Origin: Candidatus Sulfotelmatobacter sp.
Lineage (GTDB): Bacteria; Acidobacteriota; Terriglobia; Terriglobales; Acidobacteriaceae
Length of the DNA: 64,000 bases
NCBI GenBank assembly: GCA_025462865.1
Contig: JAOAPI010000047.1
Span: 40,718-104,717 of the forward strand
Direction of reading: 5' to 3'
The position numbers and the translations under genes were made by a program. Shown one piece after another: positions 43,347 to 52,895 of the stretch (positions within the stretch are counted from its first letter, which is position 1; every line of letters starts with the position of its first letter). The notes below the pieces were generated by a model. It saw nothing but the letters and a program-made list of their open reading frames with translations. It was not told the DNA's origin and searched no databases.

Positions 43347-45209
43347 TTATTCTTTTACTCTGCGCTGATGGGTGCTGGGAATGCGCATGTCTTCCCGGTA
43401 CTTGGCTACGGTGCGGCGAGTGACTTGAATTCCTTGCGACTGCAGGATGCGGGTGAGCTGCTCGTCGGTAAGAGGACGGCTCGGATCTTCTTCATCGATC
43501 AACTTCTTGACGCGGCGCTTCAGAATCAGCAACGACGTATTGCCGCCCTCCGGCCCCTGCACGCTCTCGCTGAAGAAATAACGCAATTCGAATACGCCTT
43601 GCGGCGTGTGGGCATATTTGCTGGCTACGGCGCGGCTGACCGTGGAGGGATGGACGCCAATTTCCTCAGCGACTTCCTTGATCATCATTGGCTTCAGGAA
43701 GTCGATGCCTCTTTCCAAAAAGTCATATTGGCGCGCGACAATGCAGTAACAGACCTTGGTTATGGTTTGTTTGCGCTGCTCGATATTTTTGATGAGTTGG
43801 ATCGCGCTCTTGTAGCGCTCTTTGACGTAGTCGCGCGTATTCTTGTCGTTGGTGTCGCGGGTTGCCAGTTTCTTGTACGCAGGATTGAGACGGAGTTGCG
43901 GTAAGTCATCGTCGTTCATCAGCACCAGCCACTCGTCGCCGTGCTTGATGAAGGCAACATCAGGCTCGATCAGGCGTGCCTGGACTTTGTTGTACTGCAG
44001 ACCGGGGCGCGGATCGAGTCCGCGGATATAATCCAGTGCCTGCTGAACTGCGTCGGCGCTGCGGCCGATCGCCTTCGCGATTTCCTTGTGCTGTTTGCTT
44101 TGCACTGCGCGCAGGTGCTGGTCGACGACCGCAATGGCATCCTGCACAATTTGGGCGGTACCGTTTCCCGTCTTTTCTCCATTCTTGCTGTGAATGAGCT
44201 GCTGCTGGTGATAGCGCAACTGGCGCAGCAGGCATTCGCGGAGATCGCGACAACCTACCCCGGGAGGATCGAGCTGCCGAATAACTTCCAGCGCTTCCTG
44301 AAGATCAGCAGCGGTGAAGTTCGGTTTGTAGACAGGACGCGGCGCTGCGGACGCGGCCTGAGGCGCCGGAGCAGCCCCTGCCGCCGAGTTTCCGTTGCGC
44401 GACGCCGCAAAGGAAGCCTCAGAAGGCAGGGCGGGCGCCAAGTTTGCTAGTTCAGCGAATGAATTCTCGGCCACGCCGTGAGAGTAAGACAGTTGGGACG
44501 GGTTCAATTCCGTTCCCATCACGGTACTTGAATCGGTCGCTGCAACCTCTTCGGCCGTGGTCTGACTCGGTACTGTTTCATCGGATGTCGATTCGCTCTG
44601 ACCTAAGCCGAGGGCGGCCGCTTCGCTCACAATGTTTCTCGCAGTCGCAGCGTCGGCCTCAGGAGGCGCGGGCGGAGCAACGCCCAGCATCTCCTCATCA
44701 CTGGCGATCAGGTAGCCATCTTCGTTCAAATTACCGATAATTTGTTCGGCGGCCTCGCGCACCTCGCGGCTCAGACTCAGTGCACCTAGCTGCCAGGCAA
44801 GATGGTCGGTAAGAGTGGTTGGCTTCGAAAGAAAATTTTCAAACGACGGCCGTTCGATCTCTTCCATCTCGCCGCGAGTGCGATATCCGGGATCGAGATA
44901 GTCCTGGAAGAACGATCCGAAATCAATTTCCTCAAACGGATCTTTCTTTTCGGCCGTGATCGGAGCTTCTTCGGTGGAAGTCTTGGTGGTAAGGCGGTCG
45001 CGGTCTTCTTCTTTGCGGCCGACTTCATCGATCAAGGGAACGGATTCTTCAAGCTCTTCTAGGACTGGGTTCTCGACCATCTCCGCATTGATCATGTCCT
45101 TGAGCTCAAGCTTGTTGAGAGCAAGGACAGAGACCATCTGCACCAGACCCGGGGTGAGGATCTGCCGTTGAGATAGTTTGACACTCAGTTTGTGCTGCAG
45201 CAAAACCAT
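43347..45209 (-). CDS. rpoN: RNA polymerase sigma-54 factor
   Basis: A 620-residue sigma-54. Region I is Gln/Leu-rich (MVLLQHKLSVKLSQRQILTP...LELKDMI). The core-binding domain includes EQIIGNLNEDGYL and, after the insert, IRQLDPPGVGCRDLREC. The HTH has VGVHPSTVSRAVASKY and the RpoN box TRRTVAKYRE is at 597-606. An Ala/Ser/Glu/Pro-rich insert of about 120 residues (about 175-296) splits the core-binding domain; normal proteins are about 480-500 residues. The start is adjacent to a family D repeat, and no ribosome-binding site is visible. Confidence 0.95.
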   Translation of the reverse strand: MVLLQHKLSVKLSQRQILTPGLVQMVSVLALNKLELKDMINAEMVENPVLEELEESVPLIDEVGRKEEDRDRLTTKTSTEEAPITAEKKDPFEEIDFGSFFQDYLDPGYRTRGEMEEIERPSFENFLSKPTTLTDHLAWQLGALSLSREVREAAEQIIGNLNEDGYLIASDEEMLGVAPPAPPEADAATARNIVSEAAALGLGQSESTSDETVPSQTTAEEVAATDSSTVMGTELNPSQLSYSHGVAENSFAELANLAPALPSEASFAASRNGNSAAGAAPAPQAASAAPRPVYKPNFTAADLQEALEVIRQLDPPGVGCRDLRECLLRQLRYHQQQLIHSKNGEKTGNGTAQIVQDAIAVVDQHLRAVQSKQHKEIAKAIGRSADAVQQALDYIRGLDPRPGLQYNKVQARLIEPDVAFIKHGDEWLVLMNDDDLPQLRLNPAYKKLATRDTNDKNTRDYVKERYKSAIQLIKNIEQRKQTITKVCYCIVARQYDFLERGIDFLKPMMIKEVAEEIGVHPSTVSRAVASKYAHTPQGVFELRYFFSESVQGPEGGNTSLLILKRRVKKLIDEEDPSRPLTDEQLTRILQSQGIQVTRRTVAKYREDMRIPSTHQRRVKE

Positions 45210-45212
45210 AAA

Positions 45213-45303
45213 ATCGGTCGTTGGTCGTTAGTCGCTAGTCGCATACTAATCATCGCCGCTGGCCTCTGTTTTTACCAATGACCAACGACTAGCGACCAAC
45301 GAT
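45213..45303 (-). repeat. Inverted-repeat element family D between lptB and rpoN
   Basis: The left arm CGGTCGTTGGTCGTTAGTCG and the right arm with GACCAACGACTAGCGACC are near-inverted copies, separated by about 40 nt. The words match the element at 16591-16741. It fills the 101-bp gap between two genes of one operon and ends 4 nt from the rpoN start codon. Confidence 0.65.
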
Positions 45304-45310
45304 GATCTCC

Positions 45311-46039
45311 TCACACCAGCGAGAAGCTCTCTCCCAAATAAACCCGGCGAACTTCAGGGTCACCCGCCAACTGCTCGGGTGGTCCGTGCCGGAAAATCCT
45401 GCCGTCGTCGATGATGTAGGCGCGATCGGTCACGGAGAGCGTCTCGCGCACGTTGTGATCGGTGATCAGCACTCCGATGCCACCGGCACGTAGACTACTG
45501 ATAATTTTTTGCAGATCAAGAACGGCAATGGGGTCGATCCCGGAAAAAGGTTCGTCGAGCAAAATGAAGGTTGGATTGATGCACAGGCAGCGGGCAATTT
45601 CCACGCGCCGGCGCTCGCCGCCGGATAGCGCGTAGCCTCGGTTCTGCCGGATGTGTTGCAACCCAAGTTCATCGATAAATTTCTCCATCTTCTCGCGGCG
45701 CTCGTGCCAGGACATCGGCTGAGCCTCCAGCACCGCGAGGATGTTCTCCTCAACCGTGAGTTTGCGAAACACCGAAGCTTCTTGCGGGAGATAACTGATG
45801 CCATACTGCCGCGCCCGCAAGTACATGGGGACGTCAGTAATGTCCTGACCGTCATATAGCACGCGGCCCGTATCAGGGGGGATTAGGCCAACGATGGCAT
45901 AAAATGTGGTCGTCTTCCCTGCGCCGTTAGGGCCCAGTAAACCCACGACCTCGCCTTGCTCGACGCGCAGGCTGACACCGTTTACAACGCGACGGCCACG
46001 ATACGACTTGCCAATTTCGTCCGTGGCCAGGGTACGCAT
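45311..46039 (-). CDS. lptB: LPS export ABC transporter ATP-binding protein
   Basis: A 242-residue ATPase with Walker [11 protein letters not shown]-loop [18 protein letters not shown], signature [13 protein letters not shown], Walker [14 protein letters not shown] and the switch His in ITDHN. The combination of YLPQEASVF and EPFSGIDP is characteristic of LptB. It drives extraction of lipopolysaccharide from the inner membrane with LptF/LptG, whose genes are not in the window. It starts directly after the stop of the fused LptC-LptA gene (no spacing), so they are one transcript. Confidence 0.96.
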   Translation of the reverse strand: MRTLATDEIGKSYRGRRVVNGVSLRVEQGEVVGLLGPNGAGKTTTFYAIVGLIPPDTGRVLYDGQDITDVPMYLRARQYGISYLPQEASVFRKLTVEENILAVLEAQPMSWHERREKMEKFIDELGLQHIRQNRGYALSGGERRRVEIARCLCINPTFILLDEPFSGIDPIAVLDLQKIISSLRAGGIGVLITDHNVRETLSVTDRAYIIDDGRIFRHGPPEQLAGDPEVRRVYLGESFSLV

Positions 46040-48433
46040 TTATCGTGCCACTCGGGTCTGAGTTACCACAGGAGTACTTGCTTCGCCTTCTACGAGCACC
46101 CTATCATCGCCCCTAAAGAAAGTCAACGAAACCCCCGTAATCTTGCCGCGTTCGGCCTCAAAAATGCTAGGCGGTCCGCCGGTCAGGACGAACTTGTCGT
46201 CCCCTGCCGTATAGACAAGAGTGTCTCCCGCAGCTCTCCTGGCCCCCTGTTGGATATTTACGCTGCCTTGCGCCACCATGCGATCGAGTTGGCTTGAACC
46301 TGTAAATGATTGACTACTCGAGGTTTGGCTCCTGGCTAGAAGGTAGATATCCATCGAGTTGGCGGAGGCCGTGAAAGCAGGGCTCCTGGCCACCACTCCG
46401 CCTTCGTATCGAGCATGGCGGTCCGCGTCGGCGTACGTTAAAAGGTTCGCAGTTATGGCTACCGTATCTGCCGGCTTCACCGCGAGCTTTTTCTTCGCCT
46501 TAGCTTCGCTACTGCTTTGAGATTTCGCCTCGACGACTTTATCCTTCTCCGACGATTTCGCCTCCACCAGAACCGTCGAAACTGGTTGCGAGGCGTTTCC
46601 CTGGGCGACCACGGATCGCTGAGTGCGATCAAACTCGATTGAAGGGGCTTCGATAATATTGGCATCCTGCCATAGACGCGCCTTGCCCTCGTACATAGCG
46701 ATTGCAGGAGAGTTGCGCACAGTCATTCTGGCGGCGGTGACGTGGATCGGCGAAGCCGACGACAACAACGCGCCATTCGGCTGCTCCTTAAGCTCGTTGT
46801 AAGTGCTCTTGACGTCCCCTTCAGCGAGAGCGTCATCGTTGGCACGATTGATGCGGATTGTTCGGGCGCTGGTGACCATCGCCCCCTCCGCCACGCGCGG
46901 GCTCCCGCTCAGGATCAGAATTCGGTCCGAAGGAGTGTAGATTGCCTTGTCGGCCCAAGCTTGCGTGCGCTTTTCGAGCGGTTGACCATCACTGAAATCG
47001 ACGTTTCCTTGCTGGACGATGGACGCAATGCCGCCCTGCGGCGAGAAAGTGGCATCCAGCGTTTCGCTGGTGCTGATACGGTCCGGTTGACCGGAAGAGA
47101 AGCTTACAATCGTCGCATTCGGCGATCCGTGGATCGCCGTCAATCGGTTTGAGCCGTCAGCAGTTGCTGCAAATTTCGCATCAAAGTGGCCGGCGGTGAC
47201 TACGGTTCGCTGGGCGGACTCCTGTGTGCTCGACGGACTCGAGCCTTGCGCCGGGGAAATCGTGATCTCCGCCGGTCCAGAGGTCGCAGCGTGGTCGAGC
47301 CGGCTTCTCTTCGAGACGAAAAAGTCGATGGCCCTCGCGGTAAGGTCAAAATCTTGAGGCGCAGCAGCATTTTGCGCAGGACTCTCGGCACGAGCAGCGT
47401 GCTGCAATAAGTGAACCCCTTCCTCGGCATGCACTTTCTGGAGTTGATTCCTCCCCGAAAAATTTACGATGACGCGACCGGCATCGCCCTGGGTCATCGT
47501 AGTCCCGCTGCGTTCTACATGGACGTGCCCGTTCAGGGTTGCCGTCTGCAGCACGTTTTCTTTGCCCGTCAGTAATAGTTCAGCCTCATCCGCGCGCACG
47601 CGCATCTGGTTGTTCGTTACTGCCTTTTCCTCCGCTTGCACATTCCCTGTGGCCAGTACTCGCTCCACATTGTTGTCCGGTCCCAGAAGAAAAGTCGCCT
47701 GTTCGGCTTGCAGTGTTCCGGTCGCTCGTTCCAGCCGAGGATGTTCCAGAATAATTACGCGAGGATCGCGTGTGATCGTGCCATGCGTTGCGAATAGGCT
47801 GGCGCCATCCTGACCGCCCAGCGTCACATGGATATCCGAGTCAAAGGTGAGCGTGTTACTTTTCCCTTTATACTGCAGGCCCACGGCCCATCCACTTGCT
47901 TGCGGAGTGTTGAAATCAACTCGAGCCTTGGTGGAGGCGTCCCCACTTTCCTGATTAAAAATCAAATCCCTGGTCTTGAGATGGATGGGATTCTTCAGTT
48001 GCTTCGGAGTGCCCTGGTCCGGTCCCGCCAGACCTGTCGGGTTGGCCTCAAGATCGATTTGCACATCCCCGCTGGCCGTAACGTTGCCGGATTTCTTGTC
48101 ATAGCTGAAATCGTCTCCATAAATCTGATCAAACCGGGAAGAGTCGCGACCGTAGAGAACAATACTGACGTTGCGCAGCTCCGCTCGCCCATTCAGCTTG
48201 AATTGCTTGACGTCGCTGGCCTGGATAGTGAACAAGGTTCGCTTGCCGTCGGATTTCGAAATTTGAAACCCGGCCGCAGTCTGCTTGATGTCAAACCCAA
48301 TCTTGTTGGGGATTTCCTTCAGCACATCGCGCTGGCGCGCACGGGCGTAAAAATACATTCCCGCGACCACTGCGGTAAACAGGATCGCGATCACAACTAG
48401 CCAGCGTCGGAGGCGGTAGATAGGGAGCGACAC
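46040..48433 (-). CDS. Fused LptC-LptA LPS transport periplasmic protein
   Basis: A 797-residue protein. Residues 11-32 form an uncleaved N-terminal membrane helix (WLVVIAILFTAVVAGMYFYA), and the next about 160 residues have the LptC layout (FTIQASDVKQFKLNGRAELRNVSIVLYG, in part, then FDQIYGDDFSYDKKSGNVTASGDVQIDL). Several OstA/LptA-like repeats follow up to the C-terminus, with motifs such as VERVLATGNVQAEEKAV, RRAAGDTLVYTAGDDKFVLTGG and DRMVAQGSVNIQQG. A Lys/Ser/Ala-rich linker lies near 655-680. It should carry LPS across the periplasm as one chain from LptB2FG towards LptD. LptC and LptA are normally separate and about 190 residues each, so this is a giant fusion. Confidence 0.88.
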   Translation of the reverse strand: MSLPIYRLRRWLVVIAILFTAVVAGMYFYARARQRDVLKEIPNKIGFDIKQTAAGFQISKSDGKRTLFTIQASDVKQFKLNGRAELRNVSIVLYGRDSSRFDQIYGDDFSYDKKSGNVTASGDVQIDLEANPTGLAGPDQGTPKQLKNPIHLKTRDLIFNQESGDASTKARVDFNTPQASGWAVGLQYKGKSNTLTFDSDIHVTLGGQDGASLFATHGTITRDPRVIILEHPRLERATGTLQAEQATFLLGPDNNVERVLATGNVQAEEKAVTNNQMRVRADEAELLLTGKENVLQTATLNGHVHVERSGTTMTQGDAGRVIVNFSGRNQLQKVHAEEGVHLLQHAARAESPAQNAAAPQDFDLTARAIDFFVSKRSRLDHAATSGPAEITISPAQGSSPSSTQESAQRTVVTAGHFDAKFAATADGSNRLTAIHGSPNATIVSFSSGQPDRISTSETLDATFSPQGGIASIVQQGNVDFSDGQPLEKRTQAWADKAIYTPSDRILILSGSPRVAEGAMVTSARTIRINRANDDALAEGDVKSTYNELKEQPNGALLSSASPIHVTAARMTVRNSPAIAMYEGKARLWQDANIIEAPSIEFDRTQRSVVAQGNASQPVSTVLVEAKSSEKDKVVEAKSQSSSEAKAKKKLAVKPADTVAITANLLTYADADRHARYEGGVVARSPAFTASANSMDIYLLARSQTSSSQSFTGSSQLDRMVAQGSVNIQQGARRAAGDTLVYTAGDDKFVLTGGPPSIFEAERGKITGVSLTFFRGDDRVLVEGEASTPVVTQTRVAR

Positions 48434-48579
48434 GCTGAGTTCAGTCTAATTGAAGTGGATGGGGTCAGTAGCTCGTTACAACTCAAGTGACGCTTCACTT
48501 GAAGCGATGCCCTGATACGGAGCTTTTCCCAACTACACCATTACCTGAACGATGAGTTCTGCCGTTCGCGAAGCGAACT

Positions 48580-49674
48580 CTATGCGCTCGGCGGGGCCAG
48601 TTTCTGCACGCTGGGTGAATCCCCGCCCAGCCAGTCCGGATGCTTGGCGGTCGAGTCGAAGTGCGAAGAAGTTTTGAACAACTCGTACTTGCCGGCCGCC
48701 GCCACTTCCTTCGTCTTCGCCAGCAATTGAGCAATTTGTTCCCGATTCATGGGTTGAAATGTTTTAACAGCTTCGAAAGCCTGGTCAAGAATTTCTGGTT
48801 TATCGATACCAGTAATCACAACGGAAGTGGGTAGGCTCAGCGCGTAGTGCAGGCACTCAATCGGAGAGACCACCTTGCTCTTCAATATCACGCTGTCTCC
48901 CATCGACTTCATGCCAAGGACTCCGATTTCCTGTTTGACCAACTCCGGCAATACCATCTGCCCGAAGCTGCGAAAGTGGGCATCCATGACGTTCAGCGGC
49001 ATCTGAACAGTATCGAAATGGAAGCCGTGGTCAGCAGCCACTTTCAACATGTAAAGATGGATGTGCGGGTCTTTGTGGCCGGTGAATCCGATGTAGCGAA
49101 TCTTGCCCGCCTTCTTGGCGTCCACAACCGCCTCATTCGCTCCACCTTCCGCAAAGATACGGTCGGGATCGTCGAAGCGAAGGACTTCATGGTGCTGCAC
49201 CAGGTCGATGTGATCAGTCTGCAGCCTCTCTAAACAAGTTTCGATCTGCCGCTCCGCAGTCTCTTTTGTGCGGCCGTCGATCTTCGTCATGAGAAACACT
49301 TTTTGACGATATCCGTCCTTCAAAGCCTTTCCCATGCGCATTTCGCTTTGACCTTCGTTGTAGTCCCAGCTGTTATCCATGAACGTGATGCCGCGGTCGA
49401 TGGCCGACCGGATCAGGCGAATGCTCTCATCGTCTGTAAGTTCGGGATGGCCAATATGAAAGCCCCCCATGCCGATCGCCGAAACCTTTTCGCCGGTGCG
49501 CCCCAGCGTGCGGTAAAGCATGTCTCCCTTACGGGTTCCGGCCGAGGTAGCGAGTGGTATCTGATTCATGGAGCCGTTCTCTTTCGCCATAGTTTTTTCC
49601 TGGGCCAGGGCCGCAGGTAGGGAACTGGCCGCGCCGCAAATTGCAGCAGTTTTAAGAAATTCCCGGCGTTTCAT
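48580..49674 (-). CDS. Tat-exported aldo/keto reductase
   Basis: A 364-residue protein with a twin-arginine signal (KRREFLKTAAICGAASSLPAA at the N-terminus). The AKR barrel follows with the catalytic tetrad D100, Y105, K131 and H161 or H162 (ITFMDNSWDYNEG, FLMTKIDG, DLVQHHEV). The C-terminal region has VVITGIDKPEILDQ, as in the NAD(P)-binding end of the family. Export with a folded cofactor would explain use of the Tat pathway. A C-terminal tail (SSHFDSTAKHPDWL) resembles other acidobacterial secreted AKRs. The substrate is unknown. Confidence 0.9.
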   Translation of the reverse strand: MKRREFLKTAAICGAASSLPAALAQEKTMAKENGSMNQIPLATSAGTRKGDMLYRTLGRTGEKVSAIGMGGFHIGHPELTDDESIRLIRSAIDRGITFMDNSWDYNEGQSEMRMGKALKDGYRQKVFLMTKIDGRTKETAERQIETCLERLQTDHIDLVQHHEVLRFDDPDRIFAEGGANEAVVDAKKAGKIRYIGFTGHKDPHIHLYMLKVAADHGFHFDTVQMPLNVMDAHFRSFGQMVLPELVKQEIGVLGMKSMGDSVILKSKVVSPIECLHYALSLPTSVVITGIDKPEILDQAFEAVKTFQPMNREQIAQLLAKTKEVAAAGKYELFKTSSHFDSTAKHPDWLGGDSPSVQKLAPPSA

Positions 49675-49899
49675 CGGAATATTTCACCTGCTTGTGGAGT
49701 TGTTCAGCCGTTGAGATGACGGCAAGGCGTCCGCCGTTGCCGCTTTTCTTCCCACCTGAACTGAACCCCAAAAGGTTTCAGTATTGCAACGAGTTGCAGA
49801 TTCGTGCACTGAGCCCTTCGACTCTTGTAGGCCGCGCCCCCACGCTATAGCATCGCCGCGACCCCGGGTATTAAAAACTCTTCGTCGGAGGAATTAAAG

Positions 49900-50574
49900 A
49901 TGCGTGAAGCCACTTCGAGAATTCTTGCACTCTCACTTCTATGTTGTGCTGGGCTGACGACCGCCTGGTCCCAATCGACCCTTCACATCGGTCCGGGCGC
50001 CGGTACCAAATGCGCCGAAGGCTGCGCTGGCGATCCCAACCTGCTTGTCGGCGCAACCAGAGTAGACATCTATCAGACCAGCGCAGGCGCGCCTGTGCTT
50101 TCGCAACCCGTGCTCATTATCTTCGGCGTACCCAGTGAGTACGCCAGCCGCTTCCCGCTGATGCCGGTCCTCGGAGTCAAGGCAGTCAATCCTTATCCGG
50201 GTGGGACAATTACGTCAGGCACTGCGACGTTTGCGGCGGGTGGAACCTATGGTTTGATCAATCCGGTTTCAGATGGATTCTTCGGCACGATGATGCCGGG
50301 TCAGGAAGTCTACGGTTTCCTTGGATTGACAGCCAACAACTCCAACAGCTTCACCAACTGGTTCGGCGCCGATGATGAATATTTGGGACTGGCACCCACC
50401 AGCTTTGACATTCATGTTTATGCCCTGAACGCCGATCTCGGACCGAATGGTTTGATCAACGTGGCCCTAACGAGAAATGTTCCCAAAGGCACGTTTATCG
50501 TGGCTTACGGTCAGGGGAATGGGAAGAACTTTGCCGTTCCATTTACCGAAGCTGGCTTGAAATGCACTTACTGA
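49900..50574 (+). CDS. Secreted protein of unknown function
   Basis: A 224-residue exported protein. The ATG at 49900 has GGAGG 9 nt upstream and a signal peptide (ILALSLLCCAGLTTAWS). The mature protein is rich in Gly, Asn and Thr and small beta strands (PVLIIFGVPSEYASRF, FDIHVYALNADLGPNGLINVALTRNVPKGTFIVAYGQG, in part). It has two Cys near the N-terminus (TKCAEGCAGDP) and one at the end (LKCTY). It lacks a PEP-CTERM or other sorting tail. I do not recognise the family. It is followed by a good terminator. Confidence 0.72.
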   Translation: MREATSRILALSLLCCAGLTTAWSQSTLHIGPGAGTKCAEGCAGDPNLLVGATRVDIYQTSAGAPVLSQPVLIIFGVPSEYASRFPLMPVLGVKAVNPYPGGTITSGTATFAAGGTYGLINPVSDGFFGTMMPGQEVYGFLGLTANNSNSFTNWFGADDEYLGLAPTSFDIHVYALNADLGPNGLINVALTRNVPKGTFIVAYGQGNGKNFAVPFTEAGLKCTY

Positions 50575-50594
50575 AGGAAAGAGATTCCATCACA

Positions 50595-50632
50595 CCGCGC
50601 CTCGACTCCCCTCCAGGCGCGGTTTTGTTTTA
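50595..50632 (+). terminator. Rho-independent terminator
   Basis: CCGCGCCT (50595-50602) and AGGCGCGG (50615-50622) form an 8-bp stem followed by TTTTGTTTT. It ends the secreted-protein gene just before the end of the convergent gene at 50639. Confidence 0.85.
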
Positions 50633-50638
50633 GAAGAA

Positions 50639-50860
50639 CTAACTGTCCTTGCGATAAAGCAAATCGCGCATGGCTCGTCGGCGGGCTTCGTTAGCTTCCG
50701 TCAGGCTCTTGCGTTCGTCAGCGTCCATGGTCTTTTTCTTAGTAGAGTCATCGTTTTCGGATTCACTGCAAGCGGGGCAGCGATTGGCGAAGCCAGGTTT
50801 ATCCGGCTTTAGCTCAAATTCTTCTGAGCAAACCGCGCAGACTCGGATCGGAAATGACAT
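50639..50860 (-). CDS. Small zinc-ribbon protein
   Basis: A 73-residue protein with a treble pair C-x2-C...C-x2-C (VCAVCSEEF and RCPACSE), a classical zinc ribbon. It is followed by a charged, helical C-terminal half (ESENDDSTKKKTMDADERKSL, in part, then ARRRAMRDLLYRKDS). It lies 41 bp downstream of recJ on the same strand and may be cotranscribed, which would suggest a nucleic-acid context, but this is inference. The family is not recognised beyond the ribbon. Confidence 0.75.
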   Translation of the reverse strand: MSFPIRVCAVCSEEFELKPDKPGFANRCPACSESENDDSTKKKTMDADERKSLTEANEARRRAMRDLLYRKDS

Positions 50861-50901
50861 TTACTTGTATGGTAAACCAACTCTGTTTTATCTAGATATT
50901 T

Positions 50902-52893
50902 TCAAATTGCGGGTACAGACCTCTTTTGATTTAGAGCAGCCAAAGCATCCGCAACATTGGAAGTGACTTTGAAATCGCGCAAAGAAAGTTCCAGGCCGCC
51001 GAACTCAGGATGATCATTGTGGCCGATTGTAAAAGCGATGTCGATTGCATCACCCGCCAATAGCGGCGACTGCTGCATGCGCTCCGCCATGTGCCAACCA
51101 AGGGCGTCAAAAACAGTTCTCAGTTTCCGTTTCTGATCTCTCACTTGAGCGCCCGCGGCTTCGGCTTTGTCAATCCTTCGGATGGCAGCGCCGTCGGGAT
51201 GGCAACGTGGAACAGTAAGGATCCCTACCTCCGATAGCTCCTCTTCTTCGACTGCAGGAGAAAATTCGCGAACGCCAATCTCCTCGCCGGCCCTCAGCTT
51301 CAGCTTGATGTGTTTGTCCTTCAGGATTTTGGGGGGCGCGATCAATCGCACCCCGCGTGCAGAAAATGCCGGCTCATGATTCCCGGTGCCATAAGGCTCA
51401 AGTAGACGCAACATCTGAAAAAGTGCGGGAGTGATTTCATCGAGATCCATTTCCGCTTCGACATCGAGCACCGGATCGAAATCCGCCGTCGTCAGACGCG
51501 TTCGCGCGAAAGCATCCAGGTCCGTCCGCAGTTGCGACACGTTTGCCGATGGCATCGCGAATCCGCAGGCATGCGAGTGTCCTCCGTAGCGCGTGAAAAG
51601 GTTATGCGAGGCCTCGACTGCATCGAGAAGATGGAAAGGACGAATCGAGCGGCCGGAGCCGAAGGCTTCTTCGCCGTCGCGCGAAATCACGATGGCCGGC
51701 CGGTGGTAGCGCTCGACCACGCGTGTCGCCGCGATCCCGATGACGCCGCGGTGCCAACCTTCGCCATCGACCACGATGCAGTAAGCCTCGCAGAGCGCCG
51801 GATCGCCGGTGATGCGCTCATCGATCGCGCGCAAAATGCTTCGCTCTTCTTCCTGACGCTCCGCGTTAAGACGGTCGAGTTTGCCGGCAAGAGCGCGGGC
51901 GCGTGCCACATCTTTCTCGCTGAAAAGGTCGATCACATCGCGAGCAATATCCATTCGTCCGGCGGCGTTGATACGCGGCGCGATGCGAAACGCCACTTCG
52001 GTTGAGTTGGGCGGACGCTTGGTGGAAATCTGCGCTACCTCAAGCAGCGCTTTCAGCCCGGGATTTACTGCCCTGCGCAGCTCATCGAGGCCCAATCTCG
52101 CAAACACCCGGTTCTCGCCGGTCAGCGGCACAGCGTCGGCGATGGTCGCGATCGCCACAACCTTCATAAAGGATCGCAACATGCGCTCCTGATCTTTTGG
52201 GTCGCGCCGGCGCTGCATTAATCCCTGGGCAACTTTGAACGCCACACCAGCTCCACAAAGCTGCTTGTAAGGATATTCACATCCGGCCTGATTGGGATTC
52301 ACCACCGCCAATGCTTTGGGTACGCCGTCAGGTCCAGGCAAATGATGGTCGGTGACGATAAGGTCCACGCCCAGGCGGCGTGCAGTCTCCGCCGGCGCGA
52401 AGGCGCGAATGCCCATGTCCACACTGATGATCAGACGAATTCCTGCAGCCGCGGCACGCTCGATCACATCGTCGCGTAGATCGTAGCCTTCGCGAATGCG
52501 ATGAGGAACGTGAAAATCCGGAGAACCTCCGCACAGTTCGATCGCCGTCTTCAGGATGATGACCGCCATCGTGCCATCCACGTCGTAGTCGCCGTAGATA
52601 AGCATCGGCTCTTTGCTCTCGATGGCCGCATCCAGACGGTCTACAGCCGCGCGCAGTCCAGTCATTTGCTCAGGTGCGTGCAAATGAGGAATACTAGGAA
52701 AGAGAAAACGTGACGCGGAATCGAAATCGGAAATGCCGCGACGAACGAGCAAGCTGGCCAGCGTTCGAAGATGGTTTTCCGGGTTCTTGCCTCGCAATGC
52801 CTGAGGGCCCGCTAAGAATTCAGGAAAATCGCGGAGGCCGGCGGCCAGAGCCTGCACCCGAACTGGGTCATCCGCAGCCAGTTGCCAGCGCAC
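50902..52893 (-). CDS. recJ: Single-stranded-DNA-specific exonuclease RecJ
   Basis: A 663-residue DHH/DHHA1 exonuclease degrading single-stranded DNA 5' to 3' in recombination and mismatch repair. DHH-family motifs are DYDVDGT near residue 100, VSVDMGI, TDHHLPGPDG and GGHSHACGFAM; the first carries two of the Mn-binding aspartates. The C-terminal OB-type region follows. It starts with GTG at 52893, 2 bp after the stop of the upstream unknown gene, so they are translationally close. The zinc-ribbon gene follows. Confidence 0.95.
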   Translation of the reverse strand: MRWQLAADDPVRVQALAAGLRDFPEFLAGPQALRGKNPENHLRTLASLLVRRGISDFDSASRFLFPSIPHLHAPEQMTGLRAAVDRLDAAIESKEPMLIYGDYDVDGTMAVIILKTAIELCGGSPDFHVPHRIREGYDLRDDVIERAAAAGIRLIISVDMGIRAFAPAETARRLGVDLIVTDHHLPGPDGVPKALAVVNPNQAGCEYPYKQLCGAGVAFKVAQGLMQRRRDPKDQERMLRSFMKVVAIATIADAVPLTGENRVFARLGLDELRRAVNPGLKALLEVAQISTKRPPNSTEVAFRIAPRINAAGRMDIARDVIDLFSEKDVARARALAGKLDRLNAERQEEERSILRAIDERITGDPALCEAYCIVVDGEGWHRGVIGIAATRVVERYHRPAIVISRDGEEAFGSGRSIRPFHLLDAVEASHNLFTRYGGHSHACGFAMPSANVSQLRTDLDAFARTRLTTADFDPVLDVEAEMDLDEITPALFQMLRLLEPYGTGNHEPAFSARGVRLIAPPKILKDKHIKLKLRAGEEIGVREFSPAVEEEELSEVGILTVPRCHPDGAAIRRIDKAEAAGAQVRDQKRKLRTVFDALGWHMAERMQQSPLLAGDAIDIAFTIGHNDHPEFGGLELSLRDFKVTSNVADALAALNQKRSVPAI

Positions 52894-52895
52894 GG

